DNA of 64,000 nt. It comes from JAOBAU01 sp034667465 (GTDB lineage: Bacteria > Acidobacteriota > Thermoanaerobaculia > Gp7-AA8). Under the pieces are notes generated by a model. The model was not told the origin of the DNA, searched no databases, and worked only from the letters and a program-made list of their open reading frames with translations. Below are positions 26,236-34,047 of the stretch, piece after piece (within the stretch, counting starts at the first letter, position 1; each line of letters starts with the position of its first letter). The stretch spans positions 186,001-250,000 of the forward strand of contig JAXDJV010000014.1 of the NCBI GenBank assembly GCA_034667465.1, in the 5' to 3' direction. Position numbers and translations under genes: made by a program.

Positions 26236-27435
26236 ATGCGTCGAGCGCTGACACTACTGCCACTCGTTTTCGTCGCCTGTTTCAACGGCTATTCGTCGGA
26301 TACGCCGCCGTCCGCGCGCGAGCTGCGCGTCCATCGCGGCGCGTTCGCGAGCGACGTCGTGCTGACCGGCGAGCTCGACGCCGAGCGCGGCGTGCTGATG
26401 TCGGTGCCGCCTCTGCCGGTCTGGCAAAGCTCGATCAAATGGATCGCCGCGGATGGTTCCGAGGTCAAGGCGGGGGAGAAGATCGTCGAGCTGGACAACA
26501 GTTCCATCACGTCGAACCTCGAAGAGCAGCGCCAGTCGCTCATTCAGAACGAGCAGGAGTTGACACAAAAAGAAGCCGAGTGGACGGCCAGTCTTGCCGA
26601 GAAACGGCTCGATCTCGAGAAGAAGAAAGTCGAGCTCGACAAGGCTGCCATCGACGGCGGCGTTGCACGCGAAGTGCTTGCCGCGCGCGAGTACAGCGAG
26701 CGGCAGGTGAAGCTGACACGCGCACGCGTCGAGTTCGCGAAAGCGCGCGACGTCCTTGCGTCGACCGAGCGATCGATCGCCGCCGATCGCGCCAATCTCG
26801 TGCTCAAGCGCGACGGCGTGCGACGCGAGCTGCAGGCGAAAGAAGCGGGACTCAACGCCGCCGTGCTCGCCGCGCCGCGCGATGGCGTTGTCGTCCTGCG
26901 CGATCATCCGTGGGAAGGGCGGCGGCTGCAGGAAGGCGATTCGGTCTGGGTCGGACTGCCGCTCGCGGTTTTGCCGGAGCTCGATTCGATGCGCGTCGTT
27001 GCGGCGCTCGCCGACGTCGACGATCGGAAGATCGCGGTCGGGATGCCGGCCACCGTCGTGCTCGATGCCTATCCGGGCTTTCAATTTCGCGGACGCGTTG
27101 CCGACATCTCGGCGGTCGCGCAGGAAAGCGCGAAAGCGTCGATGCGCCGCTCGTTCCGCGTCGCGGTAAAACTTGACGAGCTCGATCTGACGCGCATGCG
27201 TCCGGGCTTGTCGGCGCGCGTGATCATCCGCCGGAACAATGCGCCGAACGTGCTGCTTGCGCCGCGCGCCGCGCTCGATTTCTCATCAGCGAAACCGAAA
27301 GCGCGCACGGCTGACGGCAAACTCGTCGACGTGACGATCGGCGCCTGCAACGCGCAGGAGTGTGTCGTCGCCGCCGGTCTGAACGAAGGCGATCGCCTCG
27401 CGCCGGCGCGCGTCGTGGAGGCGCCCGATGCGTAA
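26236..27435 (+). CDS. periplasmic adaptor (HlyD/MacA-like) lipoprotein, first of three
   Basis: A 399-residue membrane-fusion protein from ATG 26236 with lipobox VFVAC. Barrel-sandwich half one is SIKWIAADGSEVKAGEKIVELD, then a long coiled-coil hairpin (about residues 85-190, rich in Glu/Lys/Arg/Ala), half two (AVLAAPRDGVVVLRDHPWEGRRLQEGD), and a beta-barrel with GMPATVVLDAYPGFQFRGRV. In known systems one adaptor serves one transporter; here two more follow. Its TAA overlaps the ATG of the next adaptor by eight bases. Alone it gives no substrate information. Confidence 0.9.
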   Translation: MRRALTLLPLVFVACFNGYSSDTPPSARELRVHRGAFASDVVLTGELDAERGVLMSVPPLPVWQSSIKWIAADGSEVKAGEKIVELDNSSITSNLEEQRQSLIQNEQELTQKEAEWTASLAEKRLDLEKKKVELDKAAIDGGVAREVLAAREYSERQVKLTRARVEFAKARDVLASTERSIAADRANLVLKRDGVRRELQAKEAGLNAAVLAAPRDGVVVLRDHPWEGRRLQEGDSVWVGLPLAVLPELDSMRVVAALADVDDRKIAVGMPATVVLDAYPGFQFRGRVADISAVAQESAKASMRRSFRVAVKLDELDLTRMRPGLSARVIIRRNNAPNVLLAPRAALDFSSAKPKARTADGKLVDVTIGACNAQECVVAAGLNEGDRLAPARVVEAPDA

Positions 27436-28672
27436 GCTCTTTCGTCCACGCGTCGCCATCCCTCTCGCGATCGCGGCGTTCTTTCTGCTCGGCGGCTGGA
27501 CGCTGCGCAACAAACTCGCGGCCGATCGTCAGGGCGAATGGGTTCGCGTCACGCGCGGCGATCTCGTCACCGGCATCGACGTCTCCGGCACGCTGACCGC
27601 CGTCGACGCCGGCAGCTTCGGCCCGCCGCAGCTCGACGACGTCTGGGATTTCAAAATCTCGATGATGGCGCCGGAAGGCGCTGAGGTGAAAAAAGGCCAG
27701 CCGATCCTCGGCTTCGATACGACCGAGCTCCAGAAACGCCTCGAGCAAAACAGCGCGCAAAGCGAGCAGGCGAAGAAAGAGATCGAGCGCCGCCGCGCCG
27801 ATCTCGCCATGCGCACCGCCGACGAACGGATGGGACTCGCCGAGGCCGAAGCGCGGCTGCGCAAAGCAAAACTGAAACTGCAGACGCCGCCCGATCTCGA
27901 AAAGCTCAACGAGCGCAAACAGGTCGAGCTCGATTACGCGCTGTCGCAGCGCGAAGTGACCGACATCCGCAGCCGCATCGACGCGCTCGAGCGCGCCGCC
28001 ACCGCGGAGATTCTCCTCCTCGAAAGCAAACAGCAGCGTGCCGCGTCGATCGTCGCCGAAACCGAACGCGGCATCGCGCAGATGACCGTCGTCACGCCGC
28101 GTAACGGCACCGTCGTCTACGTGCAGAACTGGCGCCGCGGCGAAAAGAAAAAGGTCGGCGACACCTGCTGGAAGATGGAGCGCGTCATCGAGATCCCCGA
28201 TCTCTCGCGCATGCGCGCCGACGGCGACGTCGATGAAGTCGATGCCGGAAAAGTATCGGTCGGCCAGCGCGTCGCGCTGCGGCTCGATGCGCATCCCGAC
28301 GACGAATGGCACGGCACGATTCAGCGCACGGCGAAGAACGTCGGCCAGCAGCAGGGAACGAAAGATCCGCTGAAAGTGCTGCGCGTCGAGATCGTCGTCG
28401 ATCGCACCGATCCGGCGAAGATGCGACCGGGCATGCGCTTCCAGGGAACCGTCGAACTGGGACGCGTGAAGAACGCCGTCCTCGTGCCGCGCGATGCCGT
28501 GTTTCTTTCTGATGGGAAGCCGGTCGTCTATCGGCGCGGATTGCTCGCCGTCGATGAAGTGCCGGTGAAGCTCGGACGCCAGAACGACAAGCTCGTCGAA
28601 GTCGTCTCGGGATTGCATCCGGCGGAACGGGTGCTGGTCGCGAAGACGAAGAAGGAAGAGGCGAAGTCGTGA
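27428..28672 (+). CDS. periplasmic adaptor (HlyD/MacA-like), membrane-anchored, second of three
   Basis: A 414-residue adaptor with an N-terminal TM anchor (PLAIAAFFLLGGWTL) rather than a lipobox. The lipoyl half SMMAPEGAEVKKGQPILGFD, coiled coil (about 85-205) and second half TVVTPRNGTVVYVQNWRRGEKKKVGD are clear. The barrel (GQRVALRLDAHPDDEWHGTI) and membrane-proximal part (VPRDAVFLSDGKPVVYRRG) complete a normal MFP. It overlaps the first adaptor by eight bases and the third by four (GTGA). The differing anchors suggest a hetero-oligomeric ring of adaptors rather than three independent pumps, which is inference. Confidence 0.9.
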   Translation: MRKLFRPRVAIPLAIAAFFLLGGWTLRNKLAADRQGEWVRVTRGDLVTGIDVSGTLTAVDAGSFGPPQLDDVWDFKISMMAPEGAEVKKGQPILGFDTTELQKRLEQNSAQSEQAKKEIERRRADLAMRTADERMGLAEAEARLRKAKLKLQTPPDLEKLNERKQVELDYALSQREVTDIRSRIDALERAATAEILLLESKQQRAASIVAETERGIAQMTVVTPRNGTVVYVQNWRRGEKKKVGDTCWKMERVIEIPDLSRMRADGDVDEVDAGKVSVGQRVALRLDAHPDDEWHGTIQRTAKNVGQQQGTKDPLKVLRVEIVVDRTDPAKMRPGMRFQGTVELGRVKNAVLVPRDAVFLSDGKPVVYRRGLLAVDEVPVKLGRQNDKLVEVVSGLHPAERVLVAKTKKEEAKS

Positions 28673-29958
28673 TCGCGCGTCATCCCGAGCGTAGCGAGGG
28701 ATCCGGGCGGGTGGGGTTCGCTGCCGCACATCTGCCGCCCCGCCCGCCCGGATCCCTCGCTACGCTCGGGATGACAGCCTTCCTCCTCTTCGCCGCCGCC
28801 TGCGGCAACAGCGATTCCGTTCCGACCTTCACCGTCGAACCGGTTCACTTCACGCGGCGCGTCACCGCCGAAGGGAACCTGAAAGCGAAAACGGCGACGC
28901 CGGTCTCCGCGCCGCAGGAAGTGCGGATGCCGCTGAAGGTCAGCTGGATCGCGGCGGACGGCACGCTCGTGAAGAAAGACGATCTGATCGCGCGCTTCGA
29001 TCGCACCGAATTCGAAGAGTTGCTGCGAAGCGGGAAGGACGATCGCACCACCGCCGACAACAAGCGCGGCAAGCTGGCCGGCGAATCGTCGACGACGAAG
29101 AAGAATCTCGAGCGCGATGCGGAGCAGGCCGACACCGAGCTCGCCGCGGCGAAGAAATTCGACTACGGCGACGAGCGGATTTACTCGCAGTACGCGCGCA
29201 TCGAATCGCAGCTCGATCAGCAGCTGGCCGTCGATCGCAAGACGCACGCGCGCGGCGTCCTCGGCGTCCGCGAGAAGCTGTCGAAAGCCGACGCCGAGCT
29301 CGTCGACATCGAAGCGAAGAAAGCCGATCTCAAACTACGCGACGCGAATCAGGGACTCGGCTCGCTGGAACTTCGTTCGCCGTACGACGGCATTCTCGTT
29401 TTGCAGCGCGACTGGCGCGGGGAAGTGCTGCGCGTCGGCTCGACGGCCTGGCCCGGACAACCGCTCGGCGAGATCCCCGATCTCCGCACGATGAAGGCGG
29501 AAGTGTTCGTGCTCGAAGCCGACGCCGCCGGCATCGCGGTCGGACAACGCGCGGTGGTTGCACTCGAATCCGATCCGCTCGTCACGTACGCCGCGAAGGT
29601 CTCGCAGATCGACAAGCTCGCGCGTCCGCGAACGCGCGGAGTTCCCGTGCAGTACTTCGGCGTCACGCTGGAGCTCGACCGCACCGATCCCAAAATGATG
29701 AAGCCGGGCGCGCGCGTGCGCGGCGTGCTCGAAGTCGAGAACCGCATCAACGCGTTCTCCATCCCGCGCCAGGCGATCTTCGACAAGAACGGAAAGAAGA
29801 TCGTCTATCGACGGCAGCGCGGAAAGTTCCTGCCGGTCGAAGTTGCGATCGCGACGTCGACCGCCGGCCGCGTCGTCGTTACGAAAGGGGTCGCGAAGGG
29901 CGACGTTCTCGCGCTCGTCGATCCGACCGAAGAAAAGGACCACGATGAACGCGGGTGA
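28669..29958 (+). CDS. periplasmic adaptor (HlyD/MacA-like) lipoprotein, third of three, with repeat-expanded signal region
   Basis: A 429-residue adaptor if started at GTG 28669, which overlaps the previous stop (GTGA) and has GGAAGAGG upstream. Codons 5-36 are a copy of the palindromic repeat; removing those 96 bases would join MIAR to AFLLFAAACG, a normal lipoprotein signal. The alternative ATG 28771 is the repeat's own last ATG, has no ribosome-binding site and leaves a very short signal. The mature part is a standard MFP: SWIAADGTLVKKDDLIARFD, coiled coil, LRSPYDGILVLQRDWRGE, GQRAVVALESDP and IPRQAIFDKNGKKIVYRRQ. The permease start overlaps its end. Confidence 0.88.
   Translation: MIARHPERSEGSGRVGFAAAHLPPRPPGSLATLGMTAFLLFAAACGNSDSVPTFTVEPVHFTRRVTAEGNLKAKTATPVSAPQEVRMPLKVSWIAADGTLVKKDDLIARFDRTEFEELLRSGKDDRTTADNKRGKLAGESSTTKKNLERDAEQADTELAAAKKFDYGDERIYSQYARIESQLDQQLAVDRKTHARGVLGVREKLSKADAELVDIEAKKADLKLRDANQGLGSLELRSPYDGILVLQRDWRGEVLRVGSTAWPGQPLGEIPDLRTMKAEVFVLEADAAGIAVGQRAVVALESDPLVTYAAKVSQIDKLARPRTRGVPVQYFGVTLELDRTDPKMMKPGARVRGVLEVENRINAFSIPRQAIFDKNGKKIVYRRQRGKFLPVEVAIATSTAGRVVVTKGVAKGDVLALVDPTEEKDHDERG
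28679..28775. repeat. full palindromic TCATCCCGAGCG repeat inside an adaptor gene
   Basis: The arms at 28679-28711 and 28743-28775 are perfectly complementary over 33 bp, starting GTCATCCCGAGCGTAGCGAG. After one mismatch the stem extends by four more pairs, leaving a loop of about 21 nt. The core lies in frame in the adaptor gene and encodes HPERSEGSG at the left arm and PGSLATLGMT at the right. Confidence 0.93.
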
Positions 29959-31186
29959 TCTCGAAACGCTCTCCGGCGCCGTCCGCAATCTCGCGCGCCA
30001 CAAGCTGCGCACGGCGCTGACGATGCTCGGCATGGTCTTCGGCGTCGGCGCCGTGATCGCGATGCTGTCGATCGGCGCCGGCGGCGAGAAGAAAGCGCTC
30101 GAAGCGATCGGCAGGCTCGGACTGCGCAACGTCATCGTCCGCGCGAAGAACGTGAAGCCGGACGAACGGCAGGAGCTGCGCAAGAAGTCGCTCGGTGTTT
30201 CGTTGCGCGACGGCGAAGCGATCGCGGAAGCGATTCCGAATGTCGAGATCGTCCTGCCGCGCGTCGAAGTGAAGGCGTACAAGATTCTCGCACCGGATGC
30301 AAAGACGAAAGGGAAGGTGGTCGGACTCTCGTCGCGCTACGCCGACACCGCTTCGGTCGCGCTCGCCGAGGGACGATTCTTTGATGCGAAAGACGAACGC
30401 GAGCATGCGCAGGTCGCCGTGATCGGCGAGCGCATTCGCCGCAACCTCTTCGGCTACGGTTCGTCGATCGGGAAACAGTTCAAAGTCAACGACGTCTGGC
30501 TGGAAGTCATCGGAGTGCTGGCGGCTGATGCGCCGTCGGGCGCAAACGACCAGTCAGTCGCGATCGGCTCGACGTCGGAAGAGATCTGGATTCCGGTGTC
30601 GACCGCGATGAGGAAGTTCGATCGTGATCCGCTCGATGCACCGCTCGACGAGCTGATGGTCACGATGAAGCCGAACGTCTCCACGCGCGAGACCGCGGAG
30701 TTGATGAAGCCGCTCCTCGATCGGCTGCACGGCGGCGCCGACGACTACGAGATCGTCATCCCCGAAGCGCTGCTCGAACAGAGCCGGCAGACGCAGCGCA
30801 TCTTCAACATCGTCATGGGCTCGATCGCCGGCATCTCGCTGCTCGTCGGCGGCATCGGCATCATGAACATCATGCTGGCCTCGGTGCTCGAACGGACGCG
30901 CGAGATCGGCGTGCGCCGTGCCATCGGCGCCACGCGTCGCGACATTCGCGCGCAGTTCGTGATCGAGTCGTTCGCGATCAGTTTTCTCGGCGGCGTGACA
31001 GGAATCATCATCGGCATCGTGCTGGCGCGGCTCGTCGCCGCGTACGCAGGATGGCCGACCGTGATCACGATCAGCTCGCTCGTCGTTTCGACCGGCGTCT
31101 CGATTGCGGTCGGGCTCGTCTCGGGGATCTATCCGGCGTCACGCGCCGCGGAGATGAACCCGATCGAAGCGCTCCGCTACGAATAG
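29945..31186 (+). CDS. MacB-type ABC transporter permease (FtsX-like)
   Basis: A 413-residue permease from ATG 29945, overlapping the third adaptor by 14 bases. It has the MacB layout: TM1 after a cytoplasmic helix (ALTMLGMVFGVGAVIAMLSIG), a periplasmic MacB-PCD domain (about residues 45-275), then three C-terminal TMs with the conserved GGIGIMNIMLASVLERTREIGVRRAIGAT and the ending IYPASRAAEMNPIEALRYE. No nucleotide-binding domain is fused and no ATPase gene is adjacent, so the energising subunit must be encoded elsewhere. Together with three adaptors it would form a periplasm-facing mechanotransmission exporter of unknown substrate. Confidence 0.93.
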   Translation: MNAGDLETLSGAVRNLARHKLRTALTMLGMVFGVGAVIAMLSIGAGGEKKALEAIGRLGLRNVIVRAKNVKPDERQELRKKSLGVSLRDGEAIAEAIPNVEIVLPRVEVKAYKILAPDAKTKGKVVGLSSRYADTASVALAEGRFFDAKDEREHAQVAVIGERIRRNLFGYGSSIGKQFKVNDVWLEVIGVLAADAPSGANDQSVAIGSTSEEIWIPVSTAMRKFDRDPLDAPLDELMVTMKPNVSTRETAELMKPLLDRLHGGADDYEIVIPEALLEQSRQTQRIFNIVMGSIAGISLLVGGIGIMNIMLASVLERTREIGVRRAIGATRRDIRAQFVIESFAISFLGGVTGIIIGIVLARLVAAYAGWPTVITISSLVVSTGVSIAVGLVSGIYPASRAAEMNPIEALRYE

Positions 31187-31317
31187 CGGCCACGGGCCGC
31201 TGCGCTGGTTCGCACAGCGTCGGCGGACGGCTTCGCGGCGGATGGTCGCGGGCGGCTCGTGACACGGCGATACGACGCCGGGAATGTGCGCGCGGTCGCG
31301 GCGGTATAGTCCGGCAC

Positions 31318-32646
31318 GTGTCGGAGCTCGGCTGGAAATACCTCACTGCGGAAGACAAAGCGAACATCGTTCGCGGCATCCGCGATGGCGTTGCGTACGG
31401 CGGGCCGTATCACGTCGAGATTCATCCGGCCGATCGCTGCAACATCGAATGTTTCTTCTGTTCGACCGCGGCGTTGCGCGGCACCGATGAGCTGCCGCTC
31501 TCGCGACTCGAAGAGCTGATCGGCGAGCTGAAAGCAGCCGGCACGCGCTCAATTCGTTTGGCTGGCGGCGGCGAGCCGCTCTTCCATCGCAAGACGAAAG
31601 ACTTTCTCGCGGCGCTGGTCGGCAGCGGACTGCCGATCGAGAACATCACGACCAACGCGGTGCTGTTGAATGAAGAGATCGCGACGCTGCTGGTGAGAGG
31701 TGATTGCGATCAGGTCACCGTCAGCCTCAACACCGGCGATGCGGAAACGTACGCATCGATGATGCAGACGCCGGCGCGCAACTTCGATCGCGTGCTGAAG
31801 AACGTTCGTAACCTGATTGCCGAACGGCGGAAGCAGAATCGCACGACGCCGAAGGTGAATCTGCAGTTCCTCGTCTGGAAAGACAACTACCGGACGATTC
31901 CGCAGATGTACGCGCTGGCGCGCGAGCTCGACGTCGACACGATCTTTTTCAACGGACTGTCGTTTCTGAAGCCCGCGCAGAAGATGAATGCCGAAGAGAC
32001 CGCGGAAATGATGCGGCTCTACGAAGGCGTCGTGCGCGAGGACGAGTACCGCCGCATCGCGATGATCGAGAGTTTCGAGCAGGACATCCGCGCGCAGGTG
32101 AACGAGATGAACACGCGTCTCAACGCCGAGCGTATGCGGAAGGGACGCGTCGCGCGGCTCGCGCACCTCATCACGCGCCGCGATCTGACGTGGCGCGAGA
32201 AGCTCGCCCATCGAAAGAAGATCGCGGATACACGGCGCGTCGAAGCGGCGACCGCGGGACTCGACGATCCATGCATCATCGGCTGGCACTCGATGCTGAT
32301 TCGAACGAGCGGCGTCATCGCGCCATGCTGCATTCTCCAGGGCGCGCCGCTCGGCGACGTCTTCAAACAGTCGGTCGCAGACGTCTGGCACGGCGGGCAG
32401 TACGCGAAGTTCCGAACGGAGTTGTCGCGGATCATGCGCGAGCGCGAAGAGTGGCAGCACGACGCCGGCGCCGACAAAACGGTGGTCGCGCTCTGCGGCA
32501 GCACATCGGGCGACATCTGTCCGATCCGCAGCTTCTACTTCCGTCCGGACGTGCCGTTCATGCAGGACTTGAACGAAGTGCTGGTCGCTCCCCGATCGCT
32601 GGCCCTCCGCACCGCCCGCCCGGATCCCTCGCTACGCTCGGGATGA
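31318..32646 (+). CDS. radical SAM protein with SPASM-like C-terminus
   Basis: A 442-residue enzyme from GTG 31318 (MSELGWKYLTAEDK). The radical SAM cluster ligands are Cys41, Cys45 and Cys48 in DRCNIECFFCS, and the SAM-binding GGGEP is RLAGGGEPLF. The C-terminal part has DPCIIGWHSMLI, APCCILQG and later cysteines (VALCGS, DICPIRSF), suggesting an auxiliary Fe-S cluster. It lies 131 bp after the permease gene. No precursor peptide gene is evident in that gap. The last nine codons and the TGA stop are encoded by a solo arm of the palindromic repeat, so the natural C-terminus may have been slightly longer or different. Substrate unknown. Confidence 0.87.
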   Translation: MSELGWKYLTAEDKANIVRGIRDGVAYGGPYHVEIHPADRCNIECFFCSTAALRGTDELPLSRLEELIGELKAAGTRSIRLAGGGEPLFHRKTKDFLAALVGSGLPIENITTNAVLLNEEIATLLVRGDCDQVTVSLNTGDAETYASMMQTPARNFDRVLKNVRNLIAERRKQNRTTPKVNLQFLVWKDNYRTIPQMYALARELDVDTIFFNGLSFLKPAQKMNAEETAEMMRLYEGVVREDEYRRIAMIESFEQDIRAQVNEMNTRLNAERMRKGRVARLAHLITRRDLTWREKLAHRKKIADTRRVEAATAGLDDPCIIGWHSMLIRTSGVIAPCCILQGAPLGDVFKQSVADVWHGGQYAKFRTELSRIMREREEWQHDAGADKTVVALCGSTSGDICPIRSFYFRPDVPFMQDLNEVLVAPRSLALRTARPDPSLRSG

Positions 32647-32648
32647 CA
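32612..32648 (+). repeat. solo right arm of the palindromic repeat, ends the radical SAM gene
   Basis: The sequence from CCGCCCGCCCGGATCCCTC through CTCGGGATGACA matches the right arm at 28743-28775. The TGA within GGGATGACA (32644-32646) is the stop codon of the radical SAM gene. No complementary arm is found upstream. Confidence 0.88.
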
Positions 32649-32676
32649 GTATCATTCCGCTCCCTGAGGTGACCTC

Positions 32677-34047
32677 ATGCCGAATCGTTTCATTCGACTC
32701 TTCCCCATACTCTTTCTGATTGCGGGCGCAGCATTCGCAGCGACAAAACCAGCGGTGACCAGGAAACTCGACTTTCCTCCGATCGATTACAAACACCGCA
32801 CGCTTGCGAACGGGCTCGAGCTCTACAGCGTTCAGGATCATTCGACGCCGACGGTCGCCATTCACGTCTGGTACCGCGTCGGCTCGAAGAGCGATCCGGA
32901 AGGACGCAGCGGATTCGCGCATCTCTTCGAGCACATCATGTTCAAGAGCACCGCGCACATGCCGGCCGAGATGATGGATCGCCTGACGGAAGACGTCGGC
33001 GGTTTCAACAACGCGGGCACCAACGACGACTACACCGTCTACTACGAAGTCGTGCCGTCGAACTATCTGCAGACATTGCTCTGGGCGGAAGGTGAGCGCC
33101 TCGGCTCACTGACGGTCGACGAAGCGAACTTCAAGTCGGAGCGCGACGTCGTCAAAGAGGAGTATCGCTTCCGCGTCCTCGCGCCGACGTACGGCCGCTT
33201 CTTCAACGCCATCGCGAAGAACTCCTTCGCCGTCCACCCGTATCGCCGCCCCGGCATCGGCTCGATCGAAGAGCTCGACGCGGCGACAGTCGACGACGTC
33301 ATCTCTTTCCACAAGACGTTCTATCGTCCCGACAACGCCGTGATGATCATCGTCGGCGATTTCGATCAGAAGCAGCTCGACACCTGGGTCGATAAGTACC
33401 TCGGTACGATCGCCCGTCCGGCCACGGCGATCCCGCGCGTGACCGTGCAGGAACCGGTGCGGACGGAAGCGAAGCGCGTCGCCGAACATGGACCGAACGT
33501 GCCGCTTCCTGCCGTCGCCATCACGTGGCTCGCGCCGTCGGCGTCGAGTCCCGACGCGGCCGCGCTGAACGTCGCCGACGCCATTCTGTCCGGCGGCGAA
33601 TCGTCGCGGCTCTATCAGTCGCTCGTCTATCGCAAGCAGATCGCGCAGCAGGTCAACTCATCGGCGGACCTGCGTGAAGACCTCGGGCTTTTCGCCGTCA
33701 CCTCGATCATGGCCGGCGGCAAGCCGGTCGAAGAAGGGGAGAAGGCGCTGATGGCCGAGCTCGACGCACTGATCAAAACGCCGGTCGGCGCCGCGGAGCT
33801 CGAGAAGGCAAAGAATCTGCTGCTGACACGGCTGCTGCGCGACCGCGAAACGAACGACGGCAAAGCGTCGGCGCTCGGCGAAGCGATCGTCGTGAAACAC
33901 GATGCGGCCGAGGTGAACAAAGGGCTGGCGAGCGTGCAGGCGGTGAGCGCTGCTGACGTGCAGCGCGTGCTGAAGAAGTACGTCGCCGGAGGAAAACCGG
34001 TGGTGATCACATACACCGCCGAGCCGGCGAAAGGTGGTGCGAAGTGA
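32677..34047 (+). CDS. M16 zinc peptidase, catalytic subunit
   Basis: A 456-residue exported insulinase-family peptidase (signal peptide FPILFLIAGAAFAA). The inverted zinc motif HxxEH is His82-Leu-Phe-Glu85-His86 in GFAHLFEHIMF, and a third ligand Glu lies at 161 or 162 in DVVKEEYRF. The C-terminal M16 half ends the protein. Such enzymes degrade or process peptides in the periplasm, usually paired with an inactive partner, which here is the next gene: its GTG overlaps this stop as GTGA. Both are intact and clearly co-expressed. The preceding gene is the radical SAM protein, 30 bp upstream. Confidence 0.95.
   Translation: MPNRFIRLFPILFLIAGAAFAATKPAVTRKLDFPPIDYKHRTLANGLELYSVQDHSTPTVAIHVWYRVGSKSDPEGRSGFAHLFEHIMFKSTAHMPAEMMDRLTEDVGGFNNAGTNDDYTVYYEVVPSNYLQTLLWAEGERLGSLTVDEANFKSERDVVKEEYRFRVLAPTYGRFFNAIAKNSFAVHPYRRPGIGSIEELDAATVDDVISFHKTFYRPDNAVMIIVGDFDQKQLDTWVDKYLGTIARPATAIPRVTVQEPVRTEAKRVAEHGPNVPLPAVAITWLAPSASSPDAAALNVADAILSGGESSRLYQSLVYRKQIAQQVNSSADLREDLGLFAVTSIMAGGKPVEEGEKALMAELDALIKTPVGAAELEKAKNLLLTRLLRDRETNDGKASALGEAIVVKHDAAEVNKGLASVQAVSAADVQRVLKKYVAGGKPVVITYTAEPAKGGAK

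Noticed and set aside
31187..31317. Search for a radical SAM precursor peptide gene
   Set aside because: Only frames of under 20 codons without a ribosome-binding site or conserved look were found.
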